Assembly (NCBI RefSeq): GCF_013299185.1 | Contig: NZ_JAAFKG010000031.1 | Location: 1 to 64,000, forward strand | DNA from: Microcoleus sp. bin48.metabat.b7b8b9.023 | GTDB lineage: Bacteria > Cyanobacteriota > Cyanobacteriia > Cyanobacteriales > Microcoleaceae | Direction: 5' to 3' | DNA: 64,000 nt | Shown here: positions 35,244 through 45,414 of the stretch, piece by piece | Position numbering within the stretch: position 1 is the stretch's first letter | Layout: each line of letters starts with the position of its first letter | Notes under the pieces: generated by a model | Databases searched by the model: none | Told to the model about the DNA's origin: nothing | Seen by the model: the letters and a program-made list of their open reading frames with translations, nothing else | Translations under genes and position numbers: made by a program

Positions 35244-38200
35244 ATGATAAAAAATGATTCCTCCAAGCATCTGCCGACTTTAGATCAAGTAATTGACCGC
35301 TCCCCCTTGACAGTTGCGCCCGATACCCCATTAGCAGAAGTAATTACCCTGATGGGCCAACGGCGCGGAAGTTGCTCTATAAACCCAGACATTCCACCCA
35401 CCGATATCTACCCGCAACTCACAGAAATCTCAAATCCCCTCACCTCAAGCGCCCTCAGAGACGCCAGAGGTATCTGCGTCTTTGTCGTCGAACAATCCCT
35501 CGAAAAATCCGACTCGCAATCTGCTCAAAATTCTCAATTGCAAGGAATCTTCACTGAGAGGGATCTCGTCGATTTGATTGCATCTGGCAAAAACTTAAAA
35601 AATGTTACGATCGCAGAAGTTATGCAGCAGCCGACAGCAACTCTGACGAAAGGTGAAGATAGAGACATTTTTAGCGCCTTAATTCTGTTGGGGCAACAAC
35701 GAATTCACCATTTGCCAGTATTAGACAGTGACGGTCAACTTTTAGGAGTAATTACGCCAGAAAGCATTCGCCAAGGGATGGTGCAACCGGCAAATATCTT
35801 AAAAATGCGCCTGGTGAAAGAAGTAATGACTGCACAAGTTATTCAAGCGCCTGTTACCTCGTCAGTTATCAGTTTAGCCGAGTTGATGGCGCAGCACCGC
35901 GTTAGCTGCGTGGTAATTACAGCGCCAACAGAATTATCGATGAATGTGTCGTTCCCAATTCCTGTAGGCATAGTCACGGAACGGGATATTGTCGAATTTC
36001 AAGCTTTAGATATAGATTTGTCGCAGACGATCGCCGAAACTGTAATGAGTAGCCCTTTATTTAGTCTCAAGCCAGAAGACTCGCTTTGGGTGGCTCATCA
36101 GGAAATGCAGCAGCGTTTAGTCCGCAGGTTAGTAGTCACTGCCGAAGGCGGAGAACTGCTGGGAATAGTTACTCAAAGCACTTTACTGAGCGTACTTGAC
36201 CCGATGGAAATGTCCGGGGCGATCGATATTTTGCACGCCAGCGTCCAAGAACAGACTAGCGAATTGCAAAAAGCGATCGCATCTCTAAGCTTGACTAACA
36301 GCCGACTGGAACAGGAAATCGTTACCCGCAAGCAGGCAGAGGTGCGGCTGCAACTGTTAGAATCTGCCGTAGTTAACGCTAACGACGCGATCGTGATTAT
36401 GGATGCGGGATACAGCGATATCTCCGATCCCACCATCATCTATGTCAACGAAGCTTTTACCCAAATGACCGGTTATCGGCCCGCAGAAATTATCGGCCAA
36501 ACACCGAGTTGTCTGCGCGGGCCCGACAGCGATGGCGCTCAAGTTGCCAAAATTCGCCGCGCTTTCTCTCGCCGAGAACCCCTGCGCTTGGAATTGATCA
36601 ACTACCGCAAAGATGGTTCCACTTATTGGGTGGAACTCAACAGCGTACCAGTTGCTGACGAGTCGGGAAACCTGACTCACTGGGTGTCCGTGCAGCGCGA
36701 TATTAGCGATCGCAAGCGCATGGAACAAGCTTTTTTTAAGGAAAAAGAACTAGCTCAAGTTACCCTACAATCGATCGGCGATGCAGTAATCGCTACTGAC
36801 AGCAACGGCTACATTTCTACCCTCAATCCAGTTGCCGAAAAACTCACGGGTTGGTCAACCTCAGAAGCTAAAGGTTTGCCCCTAGCGGGCGTGTTGAGAA
36901 TAGTTGACGAAACTACTCGGATGCCGATCGAAAATATCGCCCAAATTGCTTTGTACGAAGGTCGGATTGTTGACCAAGGACACAACAGCTTGCTGATTGC
37001 GCGCCACAACCGCGAATTTGCGATCGACCATTGCGTTGCCCCCATCCACGCTAGTAACGGCACAATTGTCGGGGCCGTCGTTGTATTTCGAGATGTCACC
37101 CAAGTGCGAACTCAAGCGCGACAACTCACCTGGCAGGCAACTCACGACCCGCTGACGCAATTGGTCAACCGTCACGAATTTGAGTACCAGCTAGAACACG
37201 CCCTGCACAGTTCTCAAGGTTACGGTCAAGAACACGTGATGCTTTACCTGGATCTCGATCGCTTCAAAATAGTTAACGACACCAGCGGTCACGTTGCAGG
37301 CGACGAAATGCTGCGCCAAGTCAGCCAGCTACTTAAAAGCAATATCCGCAAAACAGATATTTTGGCTCGTCTGGGCGGCGATGAGTTTGCTGTACTCCTG
37401 TACAATTGTCCGCCAGAACAGGGCTTAGATGTTGCAAAATTGCTACTGCAAAACATTCAGGAATTCCGGTTTGCGTGGCAGGACAAAACTTTTGCGATCG
37501 GCGTCAGTATCGGTTTGGTGGCAATTAATCCCAAAACAGTATCGACTTCTGCGGTGTTGAGCGCGGCCGATCTAGCCTGCTATGCTGCTAAAAATAAAGG
37601 CCGCAATCGGGTGCAGGTTTATCAAGCGGGCGATCGGGAATTAATCAAACAGCACGGCGAAACCCAGTGGGTAGTCGAAATCAATCAAGCTTTAGAAGAG
37701 AATCGCTTTCGCTTGTACTCTCAGCCGATCGTACATTTGCGAGAGCTCCCCACCACCGGCACCCACTGCGAAATCCTCCTCCGCCTCCAGCTTGAGAACG
37801 GTCAGTTAGTCTCACCAATGGCATTTATTCCGGCTGCCGAACGCTACAACTTGATGCACGCGATCGATCGCTGGGTAATTCGCACTTTATTTAGCAATTT
37901 ATCTAAAATTTTCACGGCAAATCTCTTAGTCCAAAACCCCGGCGCAGACAGCGATAAAATAGCTACCTTGCCTGCTTGCTGCTCCTTGTCTAATTCACAA
38001 GCTTCATTTACAAAACATCCCAGCCTTTATGCAATCAACCTTTCTGGGGACAGCCTTAACGAAGAAAAATTCATCGACTTTATTCAAGAGCAGTTTTCTA
38101 TCTATCAAATACCGCCGGAAATAATTTGTTTTGAAATTACCGAAACCGTGGCGATCGCGAATCTCAGCAAAGCAGCCTGCTTAATTTGGAAACTCAAGGA

Positions 38201-38570
38201 ACTCGGCTGCCAGTTTGCCTTGGACGACTTCGGTAGCGGGATGTCTTCCTTTGCTTACCTAAAAAATTTGCCTGTTGACTATATCAAAATAGATGGGAAT
38301 TTTATTAAAAATCTTGCCGAGAATCCTATTGATATTGTCATGGTGGAAGCTATTACCAAAATTGCCCACGCCATGGGAATTAAAACTATTGCCGAGTATG
38401 TGGAAAGTCAAGCAGTTATGGATAAACTCAAGGAACTTGGGGTAGATTACGGTCAAGGTTATTATTTGGGAAAGCCTCAAAGTTGTAATTTTGGCTCTCC
38501 TATTGTAGAGGAAGTTTTGGGGGAATTTTCGGTTGATTCTTTGGGTTTTGAGACCAAGTTAGCTTCTTGA
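35244..38570 (+). CDS. CBS-PAS-PAS-GGDEF-EAL cyclic-di-GMP signalling protein
   Basis: Cytosolic multi-domain protein of 1108 residues predicted to make and/or degrade c-di-GMP. Order: two CBS pairs (about 10-180 and 185-325; ..GIFTERDLVDLI.., ..GIVTERDIVEF..), a coiled coil (about 330-370), PAS plus PAC (about 370-490, ending VSVQRDISDRKR), a second PAS (about 500-620), GGDEF with intact RLGGDEFAVL (about 706), and EAL from about 815 with EILLRL in place of EALLRW, DDFGSGMSS and KIDGNFIKN. A 40-residue insertion (around 890-925) lies inside the EAL domain. CBS pairs usually bind adenine nucleotides, so energy or redox state may set activity. The net direction is not certain. Confidence 0.93.
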   Translation: MIKNDSSKHLPTLDQVIDRSPLTVAPDTPLAEVITLMGQRRGSCSINPDIPPTDIYPQLTEISNPLTSSALRDARGICVFVVEQSLEKSDSQSAQNSQLQGIFTERDLVDLIASGKNLKNVTIAEVMQQPTATLTKGEDRDIFSALILLGQQRIHHLPVLDSDGQLLGVITPESIRQGMVQPANILKMRLVKEVMTAQVIQAPVTSSVISLAELMAQHRVSCVVITAPTELSMNVSFPIPVGIVTERDIVEFQALDIDLSQTIAETVMSSPLFSLKPEDSLWVAHQEMQQRLVRRLVVTAEGGELLGIVTQSTLLSVLDPMEMSGAIDILHASVQEQTSELQKAIASLSLTNSRLEQEIVTRKQAEVRLQLLESAVVNANDAIVIMDAGYSDISDPTIIYVNEAFTQMTGYRPAEIIGQTPSCLRGPDSDGAQVAKIRRAFSRREPLRLELINYRKDGSTYWVELNSVPVADESGNLTHWVSVQRDISDRKRMEQAFFKEKELAQVTLQSIGDAVIATDSNGYISTLNPVAEKLTGWSTSEAKGLPLAGVLRIVDETTRMPIENIAQIALYEGRIVDQGHNSLLIARHNREFAIDHCVAPIHASNGTIVGAVVVFRDVTQVRTQARQLTWQATHDPLTQLVNRHEFEYQLEHALHSSQGYGQEHVMLYLDLDRFKIVNDTSGHVAGDEMLRQVSQLLKSNIRKTDILARLGGDEFAVLLYNCPPEQGLDVAKLLLQNIQEFRFAWQDKTFAIGVSIGLVAINPKTVSTSAVLSAADLACYAAKNKGRNRVQVYQAGDRELIKQHGETQWVVEINQALEENRFRLYSQPIVHLRELPTTGTHCEILLRLQLENGQLVSPMAFIPAAERYNLMHAIDRWVIRTLFSNLSKIFTANLLVQNPGADSDKIATLPACCSLSNSQASFTKHPSLYAINLSGDSLNEEKFIDFIQEQFSIYQIPPEIICFEITETVAIANLSKAACLIWKLKELGCQFALDDFGSGMSSFAYLKNLPVDYIKIDGNFIKNLAENPIDIVMVEAITKIAHAMGIKTIAEYVESQAVMDKLKELGVDYGQGYYLGKPQSCNFGSPIVEEVLGEFSVDSLGFETKLAS

Positions 38571-38604
38571 ATAGTTGACAGTGGTCAGTAGTTATTGGTT
38601 ATTG

Positions 38605-38705
38605 GTTATTGGTTATTGGTTGAAAGTTCCCCATTATCAATTCCCTATTGCCAATTCTCATTTACAACTGTCAACTGTCAACTGTCAACTGTCAACTGTC
38701 AACTG
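38605..38705. repeat. TTATTGG and AACTGTC heptamer arrays
   Basis: TATTGGT units at 38596-38622 and CAACTGT units at 38664-38705. The sipA stop codon (reverse TGA at 38701) lies within the last heptamers. Confidence 0.85.
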
Positions 38706-38920
38706 ATATCAGCTTCAATGTACTGACTGTCTAAGAGAAAAGCACCTTTTTCAAAGCGAATGCCCCAATAATTGCCGGGACGCCGATCGATCACAACACC
38801 CTGGGCCCCGATCGCAATTACATTCGCAGGCCGCAGCATCGGCATCGGTTCGGCAGTTTTCACGAAAGGTGGCATCGCCACAACTCGGACTTTTTGACCG
38901 ATGGTAAATTCTTTATCCAT
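38699..38920 (-). CDS. sipA: SipA-type regulator (DUF3148), NblS-interacting protein
   Basis: Small SH3-like protein that in Synechococcus binds and stimulates the histidine kinase NblS (Hik33), acting in high-light and nutrient-stress signalling. Seen: FTIGQKVRVVAMPPFVKTAE, MPMLRPANVI, GVVIDRRPGNYWGIRFEKGA and LLDSQYIE, which cover the whole family. ATG 38920 (MDKEFTIG) is chosen over 38950 because homologues start there. The last codons and the stop overlap the heptamer array. Confidence 0.9.
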   Translation of the reverse strand: MDKEFTIGQKVRVVAMPPFVKTAEPMPMLRPANVIAIGAQGVVIDRRPGNYWGIRFEKGAFLLDSQYIEADIS

Positions 38921-38992
38921 AGTTTTTATGTTTTTATTGGCGATCGGCATAACCTAAGCTTAACTGGGAGTGCGATCGATATCTATGAAATT

Positions 38993-39214
38993 TCAGACAG
39001 TATCTTTCATGCGTTTGGCCAGCAAACAATCCTCAAAGCTAAAGGATTCTTCGTCTAAAAAGCTGGAGATTGCCATTTCGATTGCCGCTTCGAGAGGACA
39101 TTCAAGTTCAGCGGACTTGGACAAGAGGGCAGCTTTTATATAGTCAGGCAAATAATCGACTAACTGATGAATAGCTTCGGTCGAAAGGTGTTGCGTGGCG
39201 ATAGTTTGAGTCAT
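38993..39214 (-). CDS. Small conserved protein of unknown function, paralogue 1
   Basis: 73 residues, predicted all-alpha, without recognised motif. It is clearly related to the protein at 39395-39619: both have a (D/K)YLP(D/E)xI(K/R)AAL core, then ELECP/EIEYP, and SFLD(E/S)E..(F)xDC. The pair is a tandem duplication split by the 90-bp dispersed repeat. The 'LDEE' and helical make-up could fit a small antitoxin-like or regulatory protein, but there is no toxin beside it. Confidence 0.6.
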   Translation of the reverse strand: MTQTIATQHLSTEAIHQLVDYLPDYIKAALLSKSAELECPLEAAIEMAISSFLDEESFSFEDCLLAKRMKDTV

Positions 39215-39247
39215 GATTCTCTGATTTCAAGTTCAGATTCTTTAGTT

Positions 39248-39418
39248 ACCAGAAAGAATTGGTTGAAAGCCACCCGCCGGAGTCCGAGAAATGAAAATCA
39301 GACTATTCAACTCCAATCCTCTGACTTATAGGTAGAGGTCGCTCTCAAACTGTCAACTGTCAATTGTCAACTGTCAATTGTCAACTGTCAATTGTCAACT
39401 GTCAACTGTCAACTGTTG
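39248..39418. repeat. Dispersed 90-bp repeat with heptamer tail, copy 3
   Basis: TTACCAGAAAGAATTGGTTG.., CCTCTGACTTATAGGTAGAG.., then alternating CAACTGT/CAATTGT heptamers from 39348 to 39418. Same design as 7250-7410. Confidence 0.8.
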
Positions 39419-39619
39419 AACGCGCACCGGTTTGCAATCGGCAAAACCAAGTGCTTCGCTATCGAGGAAGCTAGCAATTGGCCTGGACACAACAATTTCG
39501 ATCGGATATTCAATTTCAGCCGCACGGGCAATCAGGGCGGCACGAATTCGTTCGGGAAGGTATTTTAGGATGGCTTCGGCATCGGCAGCAGATAGTTGTT
39601 CCAGAGTTGTCGATCGCAT
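39395..39619 (-). CDS. Small conserved protein of unknown function, paralogue 2
   Basis: 74 residues, paralogue of the protein at 38993-39214 (shared KYLPERIRAAL, EIEYPIEIVV, SFLDSEALGFADC). Its last five or six codons (..QQLTVDS) and stop codon are made of the TTGACAG heptamer array, so its original C-terminus has been replaced. Expression is not certain. Confidence 0.5.
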   Translation of the reverse strand: MRSTTLEQLSAADAEAILKYLPERIRAALIARAAEIEYPIEIVVSRPIASFLDSEALGFADCKPVRVQQLTVDS

Positions 39620-39740
39620 GACTTTAGCTTTCCGGTGGCACGGGACACTAAATCGATTTTGACACCGATCGCGCTACAATTGTCAATCGGGATAAAAACA
39701 GCCGATCGGTATGTTATAGAAGAGGTAGGGAATAATTGCT

Positions 39741-40199
<459 letters not shown>

Positions 40200-40255
40200 T
40201 CTCAAATCCGGTGGCATTGGAATTATGTAATGCGAGTGTCCAAATCTATGATTCC

Positions 40256-40320
40256 AATGCCCAATTCCCAATGCCCGATTCCCGATTCCCAATTCCCAAT
40301 TCCCAATTCCCAATTTCCCA
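40256..40320. repeat. CCCAATT heptamer array
   Basis: About eight units of CCAATTC/CCGATTC directly before the GH3 start. It is translated as [13 protein letters not shown] if an upstream start is taken. Confidence 0.9.
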
Positions 40321-41966
40321 TGATTGACAATCTTTCCTTACCCGAACTTGTAGCCCAGATGTTCGTGGTGCGCGCTTCAGGCTACTTGTTTGACCACCAA
40401 ATTCGCTATCGGGCCTGGGAACCAACGGCCGACAAACTCCGCTATTATCTGGAAAATTTGGGCGTGGGTGGGGTGATTTTGGTCGGGGGAAGTGCTGCGG
40501 AATTGGCCGTTCGATCGCACCAATTGCAGTCTTGGGCAAAATTTCCGCTGCTGCTGGCTGCCGATATTGAGGAAGGTGTCGGCCAGCGGTTCGCCGGGGC
40601 GACTTGGTTCGGGCCGCCGATGGCTATTGCTGAAATTGCGCGGCACGATGCGGGTAAAGCAGATCGCTATGCGGAACAAATGGGCGCTGTGACTGCGATC
40701 GAAGCTAGGGCGATCGGTCTCAATTGGATTCTCGCACCGGTGGTCGATGTTAACAACAATCCTGACAATCCTGTGATTAACGTCCGCGCTTTTGGCGAGA
40801 CACCGGAAATTGTCAGCAAATTGGCAAGTGCTTTTATTCGCGGCGCAGGCGAACACCCGATTTTGACTACGGCTAAGCATTTTCCCGGCCACGGAGATAC
40901 GGCGGTTGATTCTCACTTGGAATTGCCGGTTTTGTCGCATTCGCCCGATCGATTGGCCCAGATTGAGTTGCCTCCTTTTGTAGGGGCGATCGCCTCCGGG
41001 GTGGATGCTGTGATGAGTGCTCACTTGCTGATTCCGGCTTGGGATGACGAGTTTCCGGCTACTCTTTCTCGCAAAATCTTGATCGGAAAGCTGCGCCAAG
41101 AGTTGGGATTTGATGGTTTGATTGTGACTGATGCTTTGGTGATGGGCGCGATCGCCAATAAGTACGGCCCTAATGAAGCTGCTGTTTTGGCTGCCGAGGC
41201 TGGTGCTGATGTTTTGCTGATGCCGCTTGACCCGGAAGGGGCGATTCTGGCTGTCTGCGAAGCTGTCACTCAAGGGCGACTCGACATATCACAAATCAAA
41301 GAATCTGTCAAGCGAATTTGGAAAGCGAAAATTAAAGTGGGTTTGTCGATCGACCAAACAGCCACAAATCCCAAATTCGACCCGCCTCAACCGCCTCTGA
41401 GCAAGGGGGGTAGTTCTAGCGACTTAATTTTGCTGGCAACAGCAGAGGCAAGGGCGACGGCTGCCGATATTTTGCGAGATTCTTTAAAATTTGGTGGCGC
41501 TTTGCCTTTAGTGGCTAAAAAAACCTCGGAAAAGCAAATTTTGCGGAATTTGATTGTTGTAGATGATGTTTTGGGTTGCGAGTTTTTGGGAACACACACC
41601 CCGGCGATCGCGATTCCCGAACAGTTTGGTTACGAATTGCAACTAATTGACGATCGGACAGGCGATTTGAGTCATAATTCAAGCGCAGAGCATTTTTCTC
41701 CGACACTGCTGCAAATTTTCATTCGGGGCAATTGCTTCCGAGGTAGTGCAGGGTTAACCCAAGCGGCTCAAGATTGGTTTAAAAATTTATTAAAGACGGG
41801 AGAACTGCAAGCTGTGGTAGTTTACGGAAGCCCCTACGTTTTAGAACAATTTTTGCCACACTTGCCTCCGACTATTCCTTATATATTTTGTTTCGGACAA
41901 ATGCCCGCAGCTCAATCTCTCACTGTAGAGTTGCTATTCGGCATTAACAAAACGGGCAATGCTTGA
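40320..41966 (+). CDS. nagZ: Glycoside hydrolase family 3, beta-N-acetylhexosaminidase (NagZ-like)
   Basis: Predicted to remove N-acetylglucosamine from muropeptides in peptidoglycan recycling. From ATG 40320 ([20 protein letters not shown]) 548 residues. Seen: the NagZ-type [19 protein letters not shown] with the His/Asp catalytic loop, nucleophile region [13 protein letters not shown], and a C-terminal GH3-C-like domain after about residue 375, so longer than E. coli NagZ (341). The frame extends upstream to 40230, but that part is encoded by CCCAATT heptamers, so 40320 is preferred. No signal peptide. Confidence 0.9.
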   Translation: MIDNLSLPELVAQMFVVRASGYLFDHQIRYRAWEPTADKLRYYLENLGVGGVILVGGSAAELAVRSHQLQSWAKFPLLLAADIEEGVGQRFAGATWFGPPMAIAEIARHDAGKADRYAEQMGAVTAIEARAIGLNWILAPVVDVNNNPDNPVINVRAFGETPEIVSKLASAFIRGAGEHPILTTAKHFPGHGDTAVDSHLELPVLSHSPDRLAQIELPPFVGAIASGVDAVMSAHLLIPAWDDEFPATLSRKILIGKLRQELGFDGLIVTDALVMGAIANKYGPNEAAVLAAEAGADVLLMPLDPEGAILAVCEAVTQGRLDISQIKESVKRIWKAKIKVGLSIDQTATNPKFDPPQPPLSKGGSSSDLILLATAEARATAADILRDSLKFGGALPLVAKKTSEKQILRNLIVVDDVLGCEFLGTHTPAIAIPEQFGYELQLIDDRTGDLSHNSSAEHFSPTLLQIFIRGNCFRGSAGLTQAAQDWFKNLLKTGELQAVVVYGSPYVLEQFLPHLPPTIPYIFCFGQMPAAQSLTVELLFGINKTGNA

Positions 41967-42322
41967 TCTGCCAGACTGCCAAGTCTTTCCTTGGCTTCAC
42001 CAGCACTTAAATCGATCCACCCGGTTTCTGTCAGAAATTTTGCTTTTGCGGCGCAGCATCCAGAAACCGGGAATCTGTCGCAACTTTCTAAGTCCTGAAT
42101 AAAGCTTTGCCGTAGATTCGCCTCTTAGCCTGCAACATCTGCCACCCCTCAAAATCCCCAGGCAGATCCCATTGCTCCCTCATCATCTCTATAAGTTTTT
42201 CAAATTAATCGGCAAACAGTATCTCAGTATACAGAAAAAAATTTAACTTCCATAATCCTAAGTTTGGATTATATTATTAACAGGGCCATAATTTTTTAGT
42301 AGTAAAACCTTGAGGGCGCATT
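41967..42322. other. Spacer
   Basis: About 356 bases. It carries CACCCGGTTTCTGTCAGAAA and CAGAAACCGGGAATCTG (42018-42076), members of the AGAAACCGGGTTTCT palindrome family. Nothing else recognised. Confidence 0.5.
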
Positions 42323-42553
42323 ATGATTCAGTCAACTATCAGAATCCAATACTCTTTAGATGTTATCCAAGACGAAGCACGCCACCTCGTCCATGAAGGC
42401 GTACTCAGCAGGCAACAGCCTATTTACACACTGTGTCAGTTCATTCCGCCCCGAGAATGGGCTTGCGTAGAAGGAGAATTGGAAAAATGCGATTTCTTGT
42501 TGCGCGATCGCATCGCCGACTTAATCGGTACTGAAAACTGGGATAACGACTAA
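42323..42553 (+). CDS. DUF4327 family protein
   Basis: 76-residue protein of a small family found in cyanobacteria. Seen: YSLDVIQDEARHLVHEGVLS, RQQPIYTLCQFIPPREW and ECDFLLRDRI-like block near the end. No membrane helix and no catalytic motif. Function unknown. Start ATG 42323. Confidence 0.85.
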   Translation: MIQSTIRIQYSLDVIQDEARHLVHEGVLSRQQPIYTLCQFIPPREWACVEGELEKCDFLLRDRIADLIGTENWDND

Positions 42554-42618
42554 AGTTTAGTTCTCTTCAATAAGTTGTTTCCAACTAAACTCCGGCTGTG
42601 TTAAAGATGCTTACTTCT

Positions 42619-43029
42619 TTAATCATGGGAATTTTCGGCGCGCAAATTTTCCAATTCGGCCCTCAGCGCTGCCATCTGTGCAGTTAATTCTTGAATCTCT
42701 AGTTTTACATCAGGCTGTACAACCAACTCGGGAGTAGTGTCAGTTGCTGTATCCGATTGCTGTGTCGATCCGGATTCCTCGCTGCGTGCATTCTCCCGAT
42801 CGCCTGGTTGAGAGAAAATAGTATCGACAAAATTACGGGCTTCTCGATCGGTCATTTCTCCTTTTTCCAACAACTCCGAAGCTAGTGGACTTAAATCCGA
42901 CTGACGAAGTTTGTCCAGATTTTCTTCTCGCTTCTGAGGATCTTGCAATGTCTCAAGTAAAAAGGAAGTTGCACCTAAAGTTAGGTGAAATCCAGTTTGC
43001 AGCATTTGAGGCAGGTTATCGGGATTCAT
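42619..43029 (-). CDS. Phasin-like / conserved hypothetical coiled-coil protein
   Basis: 136 residues with an amphipathic N-terminus (LPQMLQTGFHLTLGATSFLLETL), a segment SPLASELLEKGEMTDREAR, an acidic low-complexity linker and a C-terminal coiled coil (LTAQMAALRAELENLRAE). The helix-plus-'EKGE' arrangement is like small phasin-type proteins, which coat granules or membranes. No direct function can be assigned. Confidence 0.65.
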   Translation of the reverse strand: MNPDNLPQMLQTGFHLTLGATSFLLETLQDPQKREENLDKLRQSDLSPLASELLEKGEMTDREARNFVDTIFSQPGDRENARSEESGSTQQSDTATDTTPELVVQPDVKLEIQELTAQMAALRAELENLRAENSHD

Positions 43030-43486
43030 CTAAGAAATGCCGCTAGAAAGTTTTTCGGAGTTTTTGGTTCGCCAGTTAATCCCTATGCGGCGGGATTGCC
43101 GCTTTTCGAGCGCAGATGCGAAGTTGTTGGTCGCGATGCCCGTTCACAAAAGTACGCCTTTAGGGGGATGATTTTTTTTCGCAATACAATCATTCTATCA
43201 TTACTGCGTAAATTCCGAAACGTCAAGTGTAAAGTTTTGTGAAGAAGACTGACACCTAGCCTGTGGATGGAACAGTCGAGCGATTTGAGATTTGAGATTT
43301 GAGATTTGAGATTTGAGATTTGAGATGGAACAGGAGTTAGGGAGTGCGATCGCCCAAAGCCGGGGCTAGAAACCGGGTTTCTGAGAAAAATTTGCAACGA
43401 GAAACGAGAAATATTCGTAGAAACCGGGTTTCTGAGGTTGCAAGTGCATAAATCAAATCTATTTTGATCTTTGAGATTTAATGCGG
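43030..43486. other. Repeat-rich spacer
   Basis: GATTTGA heptamers at 43281-43326 and a pair of AGAAACCGGGTTTCT palindromes at 43368-43433 with the same spacer arrangement as 24149-24213. Nothing coding is recognised. Confidence 0.7.
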
Positions 43487-44620
43487 TTAGGGATACAGCG
43501 CCTCGCCGGTGGATGGGTCAAAAATAAATAGTCGATCGAAGTCAAGCTGTACCGTCAGCCGATCGCCCGGACGCAAGCGAACACCCGCCGGTACTTGTAA
43601 CTGTACAGTAGTTTCAGCACCCAACGCAGGTAAACTCGCCCGGATTAAAATTTCTCGCCCCAGAGGTTCCACTACTTTTACCTCTACATCGAGAGGGACT
43701 TTTTCTAAAGCCCAAATATCCCTATTGAAATCATCCTCTTCTGCTGTTTGTGGCGTAAAGATTTCTATACTTTCTGGACGAATTCCCAAATCAAATGCTT
43801 GTCCTTCTTTCGCCTGCAATCTTTTATGAATCGAGGGCGGACAGGCTAAAGATTGACTTCCTACCTGAAAAGATTCGTTAGCATAAATTGCAGGTAAAAT
43901 GTTCATAGCAGGATTGCCTAAAAATGTGGCAACCATCCGGTTAGCCGGTTTAGCGTAAATGCTTTGCGGGTCTCCGATTTGCTGAATTTTGCCTCCATTT
44001 AAAACTACAATTTTATCAGCTAAAGTCATCGCTTCCACTTGGTCGTGGGTGACATAAACTGTGGTAATTCCCAGCCTTTGATGGAGTTGTTTGAGTTCGG
44101 CCCTAGTGTCGTCTCGCAGTTGGGCGTCGAGGTTAGAAAGCGGTTCGTCTAAAAGGAATACTTTGGGTTCGCGGGCGATCGCCCTTCCGAGTGCTACCCG
44201 CTGCTGCTGTCCGCCTGATAGCTGTTTCGGCTTGCGGTTGAGGAGGCGATCGATCGAGAGCGATCGGGCTACAATTTCGACTCGTGCTTGAATTTTACTC
44301 GGATCGACATTCCGCATCCGCAATCCAAAAGCCAAATTTTCGGCGACTGTCATGTGCGGGTAAAGCGCATAATTTTGAAATACCATTGCGACATCGCGCT
44401 GTCTCGCCGGAATGTTATTAACTAAATTATCTCCAATATAAAGATTGCCAGAAGTTGCCGTTTCCAAACCTGCAATTGTCCGCATAATTGTAGACTTTCC
44501 GCAGCCGGAGGGCCCGACTAATACCCAAAATTCCCCATCCGGGATTTTGAAACTGATGTTTTCAATCGCGGTGACATTTTGGTAGCGTCTGGTAATATTT
44601 TCTAAGCGAACATTTGCCAT
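43487..44620 (-). CDS. ABC transporter ATP-binding protein, MalK/UgpC type
   Basis: Cytoplasmic ATPase of a carbohydrate-type (CUT1) importer. Seen: Walker A VGPSGCGKST, Q-loop VFQNYALYPHMTV, signature LSGGQQQRVALGRA, Walker B VFLLDEPLSNLD, H-loop VYVTHDQVEA, and a C-terminal TOBE/regulatory region (res. about 240-377) as in MalK and UgpC. No permease or binding protein is next to it, so it probably serves several importers; a glucosylglycerol/trehalose-type (GgtA) role is possible. Confidence 0.92.
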   Translation of the reverse strand: MANVRLENITRRYQNVTAIENISFKIPDGEFWVLVGPSGCGKSTIMRTIAGLETATSGNLYIGDNLVNNIPARQRDVAMVFQNYALYPHMTVAENLAFGLRMRNVDPSKIQARVEIVARSLSIDRLLNRKPKQLSGGQQQRVALGRAIAREPKVFLLDEPLSNLDAQLRDDTRAELKQLHQRLGITTVYVTHDQVEAMTLADKIVVLNGGKIQQIGDPQSIYAKPANRMVATFLGNPAMNILPAIYANESFQVGSQSLACPPSIHKRLQAKEGQAFDLGIRPESIEIFTPQTAEEDDFNRDIWALEKVPLDVEVKVVEPLGREILIRASLPALGAETTVQLQVPAGVRLRPGDRLTVQLDFDRLFIFDPSTGEALYP

Positions 44621-44665
44621 TGTTATTTGTTAGTAGTTACTGGTTATTAGTTATTTGTTAGAATT

Positions 44666-44728
44666 GTAGGGTGCGTCAGATGAAGTTATACAATGATTAT
44701 CTAGGGTTTCAGATCTGACGCACCTTAC
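44666..44728. repeat. GTAGGGTGCGTCAGAT...ATCTGACGCACCTTAC inverted repeat
   Basis: Near-perfect 16-bp arms around 31 bases; related to the element at 26699-26764. Flanked by TTAGTTA-type repeats. Confidence 0.7.
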
Positions 44729-44761
44729 CATATGTGCCAGTTGGCCTTAGTCCTATGGCTT

Positions 44762-45367
44762 TTACCTTTTGTCTTCGGAAAGCTTGTTTAATTCTAAAAC
44801 TGTGCGGTCTAATTCTTCAACGATCGGCGTTAATTTAGCTTGGCGGAATGCTGCTACCAAAGCATTATAATACCAAAGAGTACCATCTTTTTTGCCTTTG
44901 AAGCGCTCCCAAACTAAGTCTCCTAATTCACGGTAATCTTTCAGGATCGATCGCACATTATAAAGTTTATCAGCCGCCGAGACCAATCTGACGGAGTGGG
45001 AAGCTTGAGGAATGCGATCGATATAAGCTTGTTTGCGATCGCGCCAAGGGGGTTTGGGCGTCGCGTCGCTGTCGGTACAGCCGTCTACAATTGCTGTCAC
45101 AGTATCGCCAAAGCGGCTGCGGATGGCTTCGCGGGTAGGCGGGCCACCTCGATCTTCGATCGCATCATGAAGCAAAGCTGCGATCGCCTCATCTTCATTT
45201 GCCCCGTATTCCAAAGCTATACTAGCAGTACCCAACAAATGAGCGATATAGGGAACGCCAGAACCTTTGCGGATTTGAGTTGCGTGCAATTCTGCGGCAT
45301 AGGTGAGGGCTTCAGAAAAACGGTTTGATAGTATCATAGAAGTTACCTTATTTAATCCAGTCATCAA
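44762..45367 (-). CDS. HD-domain hydrolase, small alarmone hydrolase-like (Mesh1/SpoT type)
   Basis: 201 residues with the metal-binding HD pattern of (p)ppGpp hydrolases: HATQIRKGSGVPYIAHLLGT (first His), LLHDAIED (HD), and SAADKLYNVRSIL (Asp). No synthetase, TGS or ACT domain, so it fits the stand-alone hydrolase SAH/Mesh1 class, predicted to remove the 3' pyrophosphate of (p)ppGpp. Met11 (45337) is an alternative start. Substrate not proven; other nucleotides or NADPH are possible for Mesh1 relatives. Confidence 0.85.
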   Translation of the reverse strand: MMTGLNKVTSMILSNRFSEALTYAAELHATQIRKGSGVPYIAHLLGTASIALEYGANEDEAIAALLHDAIEDRGGPPTREAIRSRFGDTVTAIVDGCTDSDATPKPPWRDRKQAYIDRIPQASHSVRLVSAADKLYNVRSILKDYRELGDLVWERFKGKKDGTLWYYNALVAAFRQAKLTPIVEELDRTVLELNKLSEDKR

Positions 45368-45414
45368 AGGCTAATCTCCTGTAAACTTAAAATATTCAAA
45401 GAGAGGTTGCGATC

